Shown here piece by piece: positions 42,604-52,586 of a stretch of 64,000 nt of DNA; position 1 is the first letter of the stretch; every line of letters starts with the position of its first letter. Position numbers and translations under genes: made by a program. Source of the stretch: Methylothermaceae bacteria B42 (lineage in GTDB: Bacteria > Pseudomonadota > Gammaproteobacteria > Methylococcales > Methylothermaceae); the NCBI GenBank assembly GCA_001566965.1, contig LSNW01000032.1, positions 186,001 through 250,000 on the forward strand, read 5' to 3'. The notes beneath the pieces were generated by a model. The model searched no databases. It saw only the letters and a program-made list of their open reading frames with translations, and had not been told where the DNA came from.

Positions 42604-43700
42604 ATACCATAGAAGAAATCATCGACGACCTCCGCCAGGGCAAGATGGTGGTCATTATGGATGACGAATCCCGGGAGAACGAGGGGGATTTAATTCTGGC
42701 GGCCAGTTTCACCCGGCCCGAGGATATCAATTTCATGGCCCACCACGCCCGTGGCTTGATTTGCCTGACATTGACCCGGGAGCGGTGTAAACAATTACGT
42801 CTTCCCTTAATGGTGAATGAAAACCAAACCCCCCATTCCACCAATTTCACCGTTTCCATCGACGCCGCCCAAGGCATTACCACGGGTATTTCCGCCGCCG
42901 ACCGGGCCCTCACCATTCAAGCGGCGGTCGCGCCAAACGCCAAGCCGGAAGATCTGGTTCAGCCGGGACATATTTTCCCTTTGATGGCCCACCCCGGCGG
43001 TGTTTTGAGCCGCGCCGGCCATACCGAAGCTGGCTGCGATCTGGCCCGTTTGGCGGGCCTGGAACCTGCGGCGGTCATTGTCGAAATCCTCAACGAAGAC
43101 GGGACGATGGCCCGGCGTGGGGAGCTGGAACGGTTCGCCCGGGAGTACGGGCTTAAAATTGGCACCATTGCCGATTTGATCCGCTTCAGGATGCAGACCG
43201 AGCAAACCGTGGAGCGGGTCAGCGAATGCCATTTCCCGACCGAGTACGGGGATTTTAAGTTGATTGCTTTCCAGGACAAAGTGGATAATAAGCTGCACTT
43301 GGCTTTGGTTATGGGCGAAGTGGCGGGGGATGAACCGGTACTGGTCCGGGTGCATGCCCGCAGCCTTCTGACGGACTTGCTGGCATCCACCCGCGAACCC
43401 GGCATTACCATCCGGGCGGCGATGCGCAAGATCGCCGAGGAAGGTCGGGGCGTGCTGGTGGTAATTCGTAAAGAAGAAGATAGCAAGTCACTGGTGGAAA
43501 AAATCCATCGCTATCAATTACAAGATAACGGGATAGAAACTTCCCCTGAAGAATCGCCGGAAGATTGGCGCGCCACCGGCACCGGCGCGCAGATTCTCGC
43601 CGATCTTGGTGTGCATAAATTGAAGGTGTTGGGGGCGCCTAAGAAATTCAAGGGGCTTCCAGGGTATGATCTGGAAGTGGTCGATTACGTGGAGATATAA
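42600..43700 (+). CDS. ribB: 3,4-dihydroxy-2-butanone-4-phosphate synthase with degenerate GTP cyclohydrolase II domain
   Basis: The protein has 366 residues. The N-terminal DHBP synthase is intact (MDDESRENEGDLILAA, GVLSRAGHTEAGCDLA). The C-terminal half is the GTP-cyclohydrolase-II fold, but its zinc-binding cysteine cluster is absent: where active enzymes read VRVHSECLTGDV...CDC, this one reads VRVHARSLLTDLLASTREPG. Loss of the metal site predicts no cyclohydrolase activity, so a separate RibA must exist elsewhere in the genome. Fusions of this inactive type are known in several gammaproteobacteria, where the dead domain may be structural or regulatory. It overlaps ribE by four bases. Confidence 0.93.
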   Translation: MNTIEEIIDDLRQGKMVVIMDDESRENEGDLILAASFTRPEDINFMAHHARGLICLTLTRERCKQLRLPLMVNENQTPHSTNFTVSIDAAQGITTGISAADRALTIQAAVAPNAKPEDLVQPGHIFPLMAHPGGVLSRAGHTEAGCDLARLAGLEPAAVIVEILNEDGTMARRGELERFAREYGLKIGTIADLIRFRMQTEQTVERVSECHFPTEYGDFKLIAFQDKVDNKLHLALVMGEVAGDEPVLVRVHARSLLTDLLASTREPGITIRAAMRKIAEEGRGVLVVIRKEEDSKSLVEKIHRYQLQDNGIETSPEESPEDWRATGTGAQILADLGVHKLKVLGAPKKFKGLPGYDLEVVDYVEI

Positions 43701-43706
43701 CCGAAT

Positions 43707-44186
43707 ATGACAGAGATAAAAACACTGGAAGGCGCCTTACAGGCAACCGGGATGCGTTTCGCTATTGTGGCGGCGCGCTTTAATGGATTCATTGTTGAGC
43801 AGTTAGTGCAAGGGGCGGTGGATGGTTTGGTTCGCCACGGCGCGGAACCTGCCAATATTCGAATACTGAAAACACCTGGCGCTTTTGAGTTGCCCTTGGC
43901 TATTGAGGCGGTTGCCGAGCACGGTGGAGTGGATGCCATTATCGCTTTAGGGGTCGTCATCCGCGGCGCCACGCCTCATTTCGATTATGTGGCGGGAGAG
44001 TGTGTCAAGGGCATTTCGGCGGTTACCATGAAATACAAAGTGCCTGTGGCGTTTGGAGTGTTGACCACTGACACCATCGAGCAAGCCATCGAGCGGGCTG
44101 GAACCAAGGCGGGAAACAAGGGGTTTGATGCCGCCATGACAGCCATTGAAATGGTGGATTTATTGCGGCAAATAAAAAATTCATGA
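43707..44186 (+). CDS. ribH: 6,7-dimethyl-8-ribityllumazine synthase
   Basis: The protein has 159 residues. [35 protein letters not shown] and [16 protein letters not shown] are the substrate-binding segments. It joins DHBP to the ribitylamino-pyrimidine to form lumazine, the substrate of RibE, and assembles as a pentamer or icosahedron. It lies six bases after ribB. Its stop overlaps the nusB start by four bases, a typical ribH-nusB arrangement. Confidence 0.97.
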   Translation: MTEIKTLEGALQATGMRFAIVAARFNGFIVEQLVQGAVDGLVRHGAEPANIRILKTPGAFELPLAIEAVAEHGGVDAIIALGVVIRGATPHFDYVAGECVKGISAVTMKYKVPVAFGVLTTDTIEQAIERAGTKAGNKGFDAAMTAIEMVDLLRQIKNS

Positions 44187-44650
44187 GTTTCGAGAAAAAA
44201 AAAGCCAAACCTTCGCGCAGTGCTGCCCGGCGCAGTGCGCTGCAAGCCCTGTATCAATGGCAGATGACAGCGCAATCGCCTTTGGATATCGAACGCCAAT
44301 TCCTCAAATCAGAAGAATCTGGCGGTGCGCTGCCGGAATATTTTTCCGTTTTATTGCGAGGGGTGACCGATCATTGCCAGGAAATTGACCATGCCCTTAG
44401 TGAATTCACTGACCGGCCGGTGGTGCAGATTGATCCCATTGAAAGAGCCGTCCTACGTTTGGGCGCTTATGAACTTTTGTACCACTGGGAGGTGCCTTAC
44501 CGGGTGGTCCTCAATGAAGCCATTAACCTTGCCAAACGCTTCGGCGCTACCCAGCAAAGCTATAAATATGTCAATGGCGTGCTCGACAAACTGGCCCATA
44601 AAGTGAGATCAACGGAAGTCAAGGGCACAAATCCTGAACGCACATTCTAA
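44183..44650 (+). CDS. nusB: Transcription antitermination factor NusB
   Basis: The protein has 155 residues and is all-helical. [14 protein letters not shown] is the N-terminal helix, and [28 protein letters not shown] the conserved C-terminal half. NusB binds boxA RNA with S10 to prevent premature termination in rRNA operons. The first residues are unusually basic ([16 protein letters not shown]), suited to RNA contact. It is translationally coupled to ribH. Confidence 0.96.
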   Translation: MSFEKKKAKPSRSAARRSALQALYQWQMTAQSPLDIERQFLKSEESGGALPEYFSVLLRGVTDHCQEIDHALSEFTDRPVVQIDPIERAVLRLGAYELLYHWEVPYRVVLNEAINLAKRFGATQQSYKYVNGVLDKLAHKVRSTEVKGTNPERTF

Positions 44651-44681
44651 TATTTCCCTGAACGATCTTTTCTAACATTCC

Positions 44682-45629
44682 TTGGACGAATTCGCCCTCA
44701 TTCAACGCTTTTTCACTCGCCGTCCCAGACGCAAAGATACCTTTGTCGGCATTGGTGACGATGGCGCGCTTTTGTCACCTCCTGAGGGGGAAGCCGTCGT
44801 TGCCACCATGGATACGTTGGTGGAAAACGTGCATTTTTTCCCCGAAGTTGCGCCGGAGGATCTCGGCCACAAGGCGTTGGCCGTCAATTTAAGCGATCTT
44901 GCAGCCATGGGCGCGAGGCCCGGCTGGGCTTTCCTGGCACTGACTTTACCAAAAGCCGATGAGGCCTGGTTGGAATCCTTTGCCAATGGGCTTTTGTCTC
45001 TGGCGGATGAATTCAATGTTGATTTGGCTGGTGGCGATACGACTCGAGGGCCTTTGACTGTCACCCTTCAAGCGTTGGGTTTTGTGAAAGCCTCCCTCGC
45101 GCTGAAAAGATCCGGGGCCAAGGTAGGGGATGGGATTTATGTTAGCGGAACCTTGGGCAGCGCCGGCCTGGGTTTGAAAATTCTCCAGCAGCAGATCAGT
45201 TGGCCCGATCCCGCTGCAGAAGAACGATTGTTGCGGCCAACCCCAAGGGTACGCTTGGGTATTGCGCTTCGGGGCTTGGCCCATGCTTGTATTGATATTT
45301 CCGATGGGCTGGCCGCCGATCTTTATCATATTTTAAATGCCAGTGATGTAGGCGCCAGGGTTGAATTTGACCGCTTGCCTTTGAATAAAGGCGTTAAGCG
45401 ATATATCGCCGAAACCGGGGATTGGCAAATGCCTTTGACTGCCGGGGATGACTATGAATTGTGTTTCACCATGCCACCGGAAAAGGAGCCGAATCTTGCG
45501 GCAAGCTTGCAAAACAGTGGGGTGACATGGCATCGTATTGGGATAATAGAACAACAATCAGGGCTGCGCCTATATAAAGGGGGAAAGGTGACAGTTCTGT
45601 CACCTGCGGGGTATCAACACTTTTCATGA
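44682..45629 (+). CDS. thiL: Thiamine-monophosphate kinase
   Basis: The protein has 315 residues and belongs to the AIR-synthase-like fold. It phosphorylates thiamine monophosphate to the diphosphate cofactor. Visible: FVGIGDDGALL with the metal-binding aspartates, DTLVENVHF, LAVNLSDLAAMGARPGWAF and ISDGLAADLYHI. The start is a TTG at 44682 encoding MDEFALIQRFF, the family N terminus; no ATG is available nearby. The ribosome-binding site is weak, so translation may depend on the upstream nusB (31-base gap). Its stop overlaps the pgpA start. Confidence 0.95.
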   Translation: MDEFALIQRFFTRRPRRKDTFVGIGDDGALLSPPEGEAVVATMDTLVENVHFFPEVAPEDLGHKALAVNLSDLAAMGARPGWAFLALTLPKADEAWLESFANGLLSLADEFNVDLAGGDTTRGPLTVTLQALGFVKASLALKRSGAKVGDGIYVSGTLGSAGLGLKILQQQISWPDPAAEERLLRPTPRVRLGIALRGLAHACIDISDGLAADLYHILNASDVGARVEFDRLPLNKGVKRYIAETGDWQMPLTAGDDYELCFTMPPEKEPNLAASLQNSGVTWHRIGIIEQQSGLRLYKGGKVTVLSPAGYQHFS

Positions 45630-46096
45630 GCACAAAACCATTCATTTTTAAAAGCTCGCGCCTGGAATATTGGATAGCCTCCGGCTTTGGGGCGGGGATA
45701 TCAACCTGCGCACCCGGCACTTTGGGCACCTTGGTCGCTATTCCGTTGTATTGGGGGTTAAAGTCCCTGAGTCCTTCCTTGTATTTGGCCGCCATAGTCT
45801 TGGGTTTTATTTTCGGCGTCTATATTTGCAGCCAACTCTGTGATGAATTGGGTTTCGATGATCATCCAGGCATTGTCTGGGATGAAATTGTTGGCTTTTG
45901 GATCGCGATGTTGGGATCACCCCTTACCTGGCCTTATATTGTGGTTGGATTTTTGTTGTTCCGTTTTTTTGACATCGTCAAGCCTTGGCCCATCCGTTGG
46001 TGCGAGCAAAGAATCAAGGGGGGGCTGGGAGTCATGTTGGATGATGTTTTGGCCGGCGTTTTTACCGCTATCTTATTGAACTTTCTTCCCCTTTAA
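45626..46096 (+). CDS. pgpA: Phosphatidylglycerophosphatase A
   Basis: The protein has 156 residues and sits in the inner membrane. It begins SSRLEYWIASGFGAGISTCAPGTLGTL; the acidic segment DELGFDDHPGIVWDEIVG carries catalytic aspartates and a glutamate. Two to four hydrophobic segments are seen. It removes the phosphate from phosphatidylglycerophosphate to give phosphatidylglycerol. It overlaps thiL by four bases and ends the gene series that began with glyA. No clear terminator follows. Confidence 0.94.
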   Translation: MSTKPFIFKSSRLEYWIASGFGAGISTCAPGTLGTLVAIPLYWGLKSLSPSLYLAAIVLGFIFGVYICSQLCDELGFDDHPGIVWDEIVGFWIAMLGSPLTWPYIVVGFLLFRFFDIVKPWPIRWCEQRIKGGLGVMLDDVLAGVFTAILLNFLPL

Positions 46097-46141
46097 TGGA
46101 CTAACCGTTTGTCCGAGTGAATGGGGTTTGTAAAACAACTA

Positions 46142-46170
46142 TTGAGATACCGAAAGAATATCGGTATAAT
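46142..46170 (+). promoter_or_regulatory. Strong sigma-70 promoter of tRNA-fMet/rimP operon
   Basis: TTGAGA (46142-46147), a 17-bp spacer and TATAAT (46165-46170) match the consensus at 10 of 12 positions. Transcription should begin about 46177, seven bases before the tRNA. Confidence 0.85.
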
Positions 46171-46183
46171 CTTACAGATCAAT

Positions 46184-46263
<80 letters not shown>

Positions 46264-46289
46264 AGCCCCGTTATGGGGTTTTTTATTTT
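46264..46289 (+). terminator. Terminator 1 after tRNA-fMet
   Basis: AGCCCC / GGGGTT stem (46264-46269 and 46275-46280) with loop GTTAT, followed by TTTTATTTTA. It starts four bases after the tRNA and would separate tRNA from operon mRNA. Confidence 0.7.
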
Positions 46290-46344
46290 ATCTAAGGTGT
46301 TCAGACTTAAGAATGCCTTTGCAGGATGCAAGACGATAACAAGA

Positions 46345-46365
46345 TGGGCCCTGGGCCCATTTTTT
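46345..46365 (+). terminator. Terminator 2 before rimP
   Basis: TGGGCC / GGCCCA stem (46345-46350 and 46354-46359) with loop CTG, followed by six T. It lies in the rimP leader, where read-through or NusA-dependent attenuation could control the operon. Confidence 0.6.
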
Positions 46366-46394
46366 GTGGGCGGAATATTTGCATCATTTAACAT

Positions 46395-46874
46395 ATGAGT
46401 AAAGTGTCAGATCAGTTAAAACAGCTATTAGAGCCAGTCATTACCGGACTTGGCTACGAATTGGTCGGTATCGAATGGACCGCCGATCCCAAACAAAGGC
46501 GGGTGCTGCGTATTTATATTGATATTGAGGATGGTGTCACCGTTGATGATTGCGAGTTGGTGAGCGGGCAAATCAGCGCGTTGTTGGATGTGGAAGACCC
46601 CATTCCTGGAAACTATGTGCTGGAAGTCTCTTCCCCCGGCCTTGACCGACCCTTGTTTACGCTGGCGCATTTTCGCCGTTTCATCGGCGAGCCGGTGCGC
46701 ATACATTTGCAGCAACCACTGGAGGGCCGAAAACGGTTTAAAGGCACAATTAAAGCGATTCATGATAATCAGGTCACGCTTGTCTCTCAGGAAGGCGAGA
46801 CGGTGGACATTCCTTTCGAATGGATTGAAAAAGCCCGGTTGGTGCCTGATTACAACGCAATTTTGAAAGGGTAA
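46395..46874 (+). CDS. rimP: Ribosome maturation factor RimP
   Basis: The protein has 159 residues. Family phrases [32 protein letters not shown] and [15 protein letters not shown] are present. RimP helps assemble the 30S subunit, particularly around S12/S19. It is the first protein gene of the operon after the initiator tRNA and two terminator-like hairpins, with nusA following after five bases. It shares regulation with nusA in other gammaproteobacteria. Confidence 0.96.
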   Translation: MSKVSDQLKQLLEPVITGLGYELVGIEWTADPKQRRVLRIYIDIEDGVTVDDCELVSGQISALLDVEDPIPGNYVLEVSSPGLDRPLFTLAHFRRFIGEPVRIHLQQPLEGRKRFKGTIKAIHDNQVTLVSQEGETVDIPFEWIEKARLVPDYNAILKG

Positions 46875-46879
46875 AGGCG

Positions 46880-48385
46880 ATGACGAATAAAGAAATCCTA
46901 AGAGTTGTCGAAGTGGTCTCCAATGAAAAGGACATCGACAAAGAGATTATTTTCCAGGCGCTGGAAACCGCTTTAGCCACGGCAACGGCACGAAAACACG
47001 ACAACCAGATTGACGTGCGGGTGGAGATCAACCGGGATACCGGCGAATATAAAACCTTCCGGCGCTGGAAGGTGGTCGAGCCAGAGGAGCTGGAAGATCC
47101 GGAAAAGGAGATGACGCTGGAGGAAGCTCGCAAACTCGATCCCAATGCTGAAATCGGTAGTTTTGTGGAGCAGCCGATGGAATCGATTGCATTCGGCCGG
47201 ATTGCCGCGCAAACCGCGAAGCAGGTCATCATCCAGAAGGTCCGGGAAGCTGAACGGCGCAAAGTCGTCGAAGCCTACAAAGATCGTATTGGTCAACTGG
47301 TTACTGGCGTGGTCAAGCGGGTAGAGCGGGGTAACGTTTTTCTCGATCTGGGCGGAAATGCAGAGGCTTTAATTCCCCGGGAGGAAACTATCCCGAACGA
47401 ATCCTTCCGGATTGGCGACCGGGTCCGCGGCTATTTGAAAGAGGTTCGGGAAGACAGCCGCGGTCCTCAATTGATTGTCAGTCGTACCGCGCCTGAGTTA
47501 TTGATTGAGTTATTCAAGCTGGAAGTACCGGAAATCGGCGAGGGCGTCATTGAAATCAAAGGTGCCGCGAGGGAGCCTGGCGCGCGGGCGAAAATTGCCG
47601 TCAAAAGCAACGACCCAAGGCTCGACCCTATTGGCGCTTGTATTGGCATGCGCGGTTCCAGAGTTCAGGCAGTGACCAATGAACTCAACGGAGAAAAGGT
47701 CGATATCGTACTCTGGGATGAAAATGACGCCCAGTTTGTGATCAACGCCATGGCCCCGGCGGATATTGTCTCTATCGTGATGGACGAGGATAACCACAGC
47801 ATGGATATCGCGGTGGCCGACGAGAACCTTTCCCAGGCCATCGGCCGTGGTGGTCAAAACGTGCGCCTGGCCAGTCAACTCACTGGGTGGGAATTGAATG
47901 TCATGTCGATTTCCGAAATGGAAGAAAAACGCCAAGGGGAAGCTGAAACCGTCAAGCAAATGTTTATGGATCAGCTGGATATCGATGAGGATCTGGCGGA
48001 AACGCTGGTGCAGGAAGGCTTTACCTCTCTGGAGGAGTTGGCCTATGTACCGGCCAAGGAATTAATGGAAATTGAAGCGTTTGATGAAGAACTGGTGGAA
48101 GAGCTTCGCCGGCGCGCCAGAGATGCGCTTTTGATCAAGGCCATTGCCAGTGAGGAACAGACTGAACTGCAAGGACCGGAGCAAGACCTTCTAGAAATGG
48201 AGGGTATGGATAAAGAATTGGCCTATAAATTGGCCGCCGCCGGCATTCGCTCCATGGAAGATTTAGCGGAAATGTCTGTGGATGAACTAATGGAAATCGC
48301 TGACGATTTAGACAAGGAGCGCGCTGCTGAATTGATTATGAAAGCGCGCGAACCGTGGTTTGCGGAAAGTCAGGCGGGTGAGTAA
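46880..48385 (+). CDS. nusA: Transcription elongation/termination factor NusA
   Basis: The protein has 501 residues. In order: N-terminal RNA-polymerase-binding domain, S1 domain ([20 protein letters not shown], about residue 140), two KH domains ([35 protein letters not shown]) and two acidic C-terminal repeats as in E. coli ([31 protein letters not shown]). NusA pauses polymerase and joins antitermination complexes with NusB, whose gene is 2.7 kb upstream. It follows rimP by five bases and precedes infB by 15 bases. Confidence 0.97.
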   Translation: MTNKEILRVVEVVSNEKDIDKEIIFQALETALATATARKHDNQIDVRVEINRDTGEYKTFRRWKVVEPEELEDPEKEMTLEEARKLDPNAEIGSFVEQPMESIAFGRIAAQTAKQVIIQKVREAERRKVVEAYKDRIGQLVTGVVKRVERGNVFLDLGGNAEALIPREETIPNESFRIGDRVRGYLKEVREDSRGPQLIVSRTAPELLIELFKLEVPEIGEGVIEIKGAAREPGARAKIAVKSNDPRLDPIGACIGMRGSRVQAVTNELNGEKVDIVLWDENDAQFVINAMAPADIVSIVMDEDNHSMDIAVADENLSQAIGRGGQNVRLASQLTGWELNVMSISEMEEKRQGEAETVKQMFMDQLDIDEDLAETLVQEGFTSLEELAYVPAKELMEIEAFDEELVEELRRRARDALLIKAIASEEQTELQGPEQDLLEMEGMDKELAYKLAAAGIRSMEDLAEMSVDELMEIADDLDKERAAELIMKAREPWFAESQAGE

Positions 48386-48400
48386 GAAGAGGAAACGCAT

Positions 48401-50971
48401 ATGAGTGAAGTGACGGTAAGACAATTGGCTGATACGGTGGGCATCCCCTTGGACCGGCTGCTCAATCAATTGAGTAATGCGGGTTTGGATAAAAATGACG
48501 CCGATGATGTATTGAGTGACGAAGAGAAAGTCCAGCTCTTATCTTTTCTCCGCCAGAGTCACGGTAAAAACGAAAAAGTAGAAACTTCCGAACCCAAACG
48601 GGTCACCTTGAAGCGAAAAGAAGTCAAGGAACTTAAACAAGGACGCGTGCCGGGTCGCGGGACAAAAACCGTGAGTGTCGAGGTTCGTAAACGCCGGACC
48701 TATGTCAAACGCAGCGAAATTTCAGGCCTGACGCCCCAGCAGCAGGAAGCGGAGCGCGCCCGCCAGGCACTGGAAGAACAACGTCGACAGCAGGCGCTGG
48801 AAGAAGCCCGTCGCCGTGAGGAGGAAGAACAACGCCGCCTTGCGGAAGAAAAAGCCAGATTAGAAGCAGAGCGTAAGCAGCGCGAGGAAGAAGAAAAGCG
48901 CAGGGCCGAAGAAGCGCGGCTTGCACAGGAAGCCAAAACCGCCCAAGCCGAAGGCGCAGCGCCCGAAATTGAAACTCAAGCACCGACGACGCTCGAGAGA
49001 GCGATGGAAGCTGAGAAACCGGTGGAAACTGAACCTGTGGAGATTCCACCGGTTGAGACCGGGAAAAAGCCAGAAAAGGCCAAGGCCAAACGCGAAGAAA
49101 AGAAAAAAGAAAGGCCCGCCCGTAAGAAACTGGAAGCCTCAGATAAACTCTTGGCAGCCAAAGCGCGCAAGAAAAAGAAGGCCAAGGCGGAAGTCAGCCG
49201 GCCTACCACCCCGATGGTTCGAGAAGTGGTGATCCCAGAAGCCATTACCGTTTCGGAATTGGCACAGCGGATGGCGGTCAAGGCTTCAGAAGTCATCAAA
49301 CAGCTCATGCAGCTCGGCATTATGGCGACGATCAATCAAACCCTGGATCAGGAAACCGCGGCCATCGTCGTCGAAGAACTCGGTCACAAGGTCAAGTTGC
49401 AAAGCGCCGAGGACATGGAAGAAGCTCTGCTGGAACAGGCAACCGTGCCACTGTCCGAGGAAAAGCCCCGGCCTCCGGTGGTTACCATCATGGGTCACGT
49501 GGATCACGGTAAGACTTCCTTGCTGGATTATATCCGCCGCACCCGGGTGGCAGCCAAGGAAGCAGGCGGCATTACCCAGCATATCGGTGCTTATCAGGTA
49601 AAGGCCGATCACGGCAAAATCACCTTTCTGGATACCCCAGGTCACGCCGCGTTTACCGCCATGCGCGCCCGGGGCGCCAAAGTGACGGACATTGTTATTT
49701 TGGTGGTGGCCGCCGATGACGGCGTGATGCCTCAAACCAAGGAAGCCATTGAACACGCCCGTGCCGCGGGTGTGCCATTAATCGTGGCTATCAACAAAAT
49801 CGATAAGCCGGAAGCCGACCCTGACCGGGTGAAGCAAGAACTGGCGGCTTTGGAAGTCATTCCCGAAGATTGGGGCGGTGATACTCAGTTCGTCAATGTC
49901 TCGGCCAAGACCGGTCAGGGCGTGGATGAATTGTTGGAAGCCATCCTGCTTCAATCGGAACTGTTGGAATTGAAAGCGCCCACCAAGGGTAGCGCCCGGG
50001 GCGTCGTGATTGAATCCCGTCTGGACCGGGGTAGAGGACCTGTGGCCGATGTATTGATCCAGGCCGGGACCTTGAAAAAAGGCGATGCGGTGCTATGCGG
50101 TGAACACTATGGCCGGGTGCGCGCCATGTTCGACGAGAACGGCCGCCAATTGAAGGAAGCGGGGCCTTCCACGCCGGCGGAAATTTTGGGTCTTTCCGGT
50201 GTACCCCAAGCCGGAGATGATCTCATTGCCGTCAAGGACGAGAAGATTGCCAAGGAAATAGCTGATCTGCGAGCTGAAAAAGCGCGTTCCAAAAAGCTGG
50301 CGGCGCAACAAGCAGCCAAGCTGGACGAAGTCTTCCAGAAGATGGAGGAAGGCGAGGTGGTGGATCTCAATTTGGTGGTCAAGGCCGACGTTCAAGGCAG
50401 CTTGGAAGCCATCCGCGATGCCCTGACCAAATTGTCCACCGACAAAGTCCGGGTACAAGTAGTCTCCGGTGGCGTTGGCGGGATCAACGAAGGAGATGTC
50501 AATTTGGCGCTCGCTTCCAATGCGGTCATTATCGGCTTTAATGTCCGCGCCGATGCCGGCGCGCGCAAGTTGGCCGAAGAAAAGGGCATTGAGATCCGCT
50601 ATTACAGCGTCATCTACGATGTGATTGACGATGTCAAAAAGTCCATCAAGGGTATGTTGGCGCCAGAAATGAAAGAACGCATCGTCGGCGTGGCCGAGGT
50701 CCGCCAAGTGTTCCGTCATCCGAAATTCGGCCAGATTGCCGGTTGCATGGTCAAGGAAGGTTTCGTGCGCCGCAATCTCCCCATCCGCGTGTTGCGGGAC
50801 AACGTTGTGATCTACGAAGGCCAGTTGGAATCCCTGCGCCGCTTTAAGGAAGATGTCGCGGAAGTCAAAGCCGGCATGGAGTGCGGCATCGGAGTGAAAA
50901 ATTACAACGATGTCCGTGAAGGGGACTTGATTGAAGTCTTCGAACGAGTAGAGGTGGAAGCCAAGGCTTAA
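48401..50971 (+). CDS. infB: Translation initiation factor IF-2
   Basis: The protein has 856 residues. The N-terminal IF2-N module ([20 protein letters not shown]) is followed by a long Lys/Glu/Arg/Ala-rich linker (about residues 65-275). The G domain has GHVDHGKTS at about residue 365, DTPGHAAF and AINKID, and the C-terminal domains bind fMet-tRNA. It brings the initiator tRNA to the 30S subunit, fitting its operon with tRNA-fMet. The low-complexity linker makes the antisense strand appear open for about 300 bases, but that is composition and not a gene. Confidence 0.97.
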   Translation: MSEVTVRQLADTVGIPLDRLLNQLSNAGLDKNDADDVLSDEEKVQLLSFLRQSHGKNEKVETSEPKRVTLKRKEVKELKQGRVPGRGTKTVSVEVRKRRTYVKRSEISGLTPQQQEAERARQALEEQRRQQALEEARRREEEEQRRLAEEKARLEAERKQREEEEKRRAEEARLAQEAKTAQAEGAAPEIETQAPTTLERAMEAEKPVETEPVEIPPVETGKKPEKAKAKREEKKKERPARKKLEASDKLLAAKARKKKKAKAEVSRPTTPMVREVVIPEAITVSELAQRMAVKASEVIKQLMQLGIMATINQTLDQETAAIVVEELGHKVKLQSAEDMEEALLEQATVPLSEEKPRPPVVTIMGHVDHGKTSLLDYIRRTRVAAKEAGGITQHIGAYQVKADHGKITFLDTPGHAAFTAMRARGAKVTDIVILVVAADDGVMPQTKEAIEHARAAGVPLIVAINKIDKPEADPDRVKQELAALEVIPEDWGGDTQFVNVSAKTGQGVDELLEAILLQSELLELKAPTKGSARGVVIESRLDRGRGPVADVLIQAGTLKKGDAVLCGEHYGRVRAMFDENGRQLKEAGPSTPAEILGLSGVPQAGDDLIAVKDEKIAKEIADLRAEKARSKKLAAQQAAKLDEVFQKMEEGEVVDLNLVVKADVQGSLEAIRDALTKLSTDKVRVQVVSGGVGGINEGDVNLALASNAVIIGFNVRADAGARKLAEEKGIEIRYYSVIYDVIDDVKKSIKGMLAPEMKERIVGVAEVRQVFRHPKFGQIAGCMVKEGFVRRNLPIRVLRDNVVIYEGQLESLRRFKEDVAEVKAGMECGIGVKNYNDVREGDLIEVFERVEVEAKA

Positions 50972-50974
50972 CTT

Positions 50975-51343
50975 ATGCCCAAGGAATTTGAACGTTCCCA
51001 GCGGGTTGCTTCACAATTGCAGCGGGAATTGGCGGACTTGATTCGCAGCGAATTGAAGGATCCCAGGCTGGGTTGGGTGACCGTCAACGACGTGGAGGTC
51101 AGCCGCGATCTGGCGGTTGCCAAAATCTATGTCAGTACTCTGGAGGAAGGGCAGTTGGCGCCTTCCCTGGAAGCGCTACAACACGCGGCCCCTTTTTTGC
51201 GGCGTGAATTGGGCAAGCGGTTACGCATGCGTGTCATACCCGAACTGAGATTCTACAAAGATACCGCGATCGAGCGGGGGCAGCGTATCACTCAATTGTT
51301 GGATGAGATTGCTAAAAAGCAAGGCAATGAATCAGATGAATAA
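50975..51343 (+). CDS. rbfA: Ribosome-binding factor A
   Basis: The protein has 122 residues with a type II KH fold. Phrases RVASQLQRELADLIRSELKDPRLGWVTV and LRMRVIPELRFYKDTAIERG are diagnostic. It is needed for 16S rRNA 5'-end maturation and cold-shock recovery. It begins three bases after the infB stop and its end overlaps the truB start, as in other gammaproteobacteria. Confidence 0.96.
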   Translation: MPKEFERSQRVASQLQRELADLIRSELKDPRLGWVTVNDVEVSRDLAVAKIYVSTLEEGQLAPSLEALQHAAPFLRRELGKRLRMRVIPELRFYKDTAIERGQRITQLLDEIAKKQGNESDE

Positions 51344-52250
51344 AGCTAAACGCCCACGGGGCGAAAATATCAACGGCATTGTATTGCTGGATAAATCACC
51401 CGGATATACCTCGAACCAGGTATTGCAGAAGGTCAAACGCTTGCTGGGCGCGTGCAAGGCAGGCCATACCGGCAGTTTGGACCCCATGGCCACAGGGCTG
51501 TTGCCTATCTGTCTGGGAGAAGCCACCAAGGTATCTCCCTTTTTACTCAATAGCGACAAGCGTTATTTATTTACCATTCGGCTGGGCGTGGCTACAGCGA
51601 CCGGTGATGCGGAAGGCGAGATTCTCGAACGTCAGCCCGTCCCTGAATTGACCGAACAAGCGGTGGAAAGTGTACTTGAGAGCTTTGTTGGAGAAATCGA
51701 GCAGATACCTCCCATGTATTCCGCCCTCAAACAGGGCGGCAAGCGCCTTTATGAACTGGCGCGCCAGGGGATAGAAGTGGATCGTCCGTCCCGTCGGGTG
51801 ACGGTTCATGAGCTGCATTTGCTGGAAATGGGCCGCGACTGGCTGACCATCGACGCCCTTTGCTCCAAGGGAACCTTCATTCGCACCTTGGCCGAGGACA
51901 TTGGCAAAGCCCTTGGGACGCTCGGTCATGTGGAAAGCTTGCGCCGCACCCAAGTAGGGGATTTTGACCTCGAGGACGCGATCACCATGGATCAGCTGGA
52001 AGCCATGCCCCTGGAAGAACGCCGGGAATTGTTGCGGGCCGTGGATAGCGCCGTGTCATCCTGGCCGGAAGTGGCCTTGTCTGACGATATGGCATTTTAC
52101 CTGTTGCGGGGACAGCCAGTACTGATTCCCAAATTGCAAGCACAAGGATTTGTCCGCCTGTATAATCGTGACGGACTTTTTTTGGGCGTTGGCGAGGTAC
52201 TCGATGATGGTCGGGTTGCGCCACGCCGGTTGTTCAAAATGGCGGCATAA
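51336..52250 (+). CDS. truB: tRNA pseudouridine-55 synthase
   Basis: The protein has 304 residues (or 307 from ATG 51327). The catalytic aspartate is in GHTGSLDPMATGLLPICLGEAT, slightly different from the usual GTLDPLA. The second landmark is CSKGTFIRTLAEDIGKALG. It makes pseudouridine 55 in the T loop of tRNAs. The start lies inside the end of rbfA; ATG 51336 overlaps by eight bases and gives the family N terminus (RPRGENINGIVLLDK). A PUA-like C-terminal extension is present. Confidence 0.94.
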   Translation: MNKAKRPRGENINGIVLLDKSPGYTSNQVLQKVKRLLGACKAGHTGSLDPMATGLLPICLGEATKVSPFLLNSDKRYLFTIRLGVATATGDAEGEILERQPVPELTEQAVESVLESFVGEIEQIPPMYSALKQGGKRLYELARQGIEVDRPSRRVTVHELHLLEMGRDWLTIDALCSKGTFIRTLAEDIGKALGTLGHVESLRRTQVGDFDLEDAITMDQLEAMPLEERRELLRAVDSAVSSWPEVALSDDMAFYLLRGQPVLIPKLQAQGFVRLYNRDGLFLGVGEVLDDGRVAPRRLFKMAA

Positions 52251-52296
52251 AGCCGTTCAATTTTTATTGAAACCATCAATCTAGGAGATAGAAACC

Positions 52297-52566
52297 ATGC
52301 CTTTGACCGCTGAAGAAAAAAGCCAAATCATGAAAGAATATCAACGCTCGGAAGGAGATACCGGTTCTCCGGAAGTGCAAGTGGCGCTGTTGACCCATCG
52401 CATCAATCAACTGACGCCCCATTTCCAGCAGCATAAAAAAGACGTCCATTCCCGCCGTGGTCTGTTGCGGCTTGTCAATCAGCGCCGCAAGTTGCTCGCC
52501 TATCTCAAGCGTAAAGATGTCGAACGCTACCGCAACCTGATTGAAAAACTGGGACTTCGTAAGTAA
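52297..52566 (+). CDS. rpsO: Ribosomal protein S15
   Basis: The protein has 89 residues, the standard length. It carries [20 protein letters not shown] and [22 protein letters not shown], the rRNA-binding helices. It binds the three-way junction of 16S rRNA. TAGGAGAT precedes the ATG. The 46-base gap from truB and the 20-base gap to pnp leave no room for the long E. coli-type pnp leader hairpin. Confidence 0.98.
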   Translation: MPLTAEEKSQIMKEYQRSEGDTGSPEVQVALLTHRINQLTPHFQQHKKDVHSRRGLLRLVNQRRKLLAYLKRKDVERYRNLIEKLGLRK

Positions 52567-52586
52567 GACTATTTAAAGGTAAAACA

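Noticed and set aside
48700-49335. Reverse-strand open frames rich in Ser, Arg and Leu inside infB
   Set aside because: They mirror the low-complexity Lys/Glu/Arg linker of IF-2 and have no family similarity or start signal.
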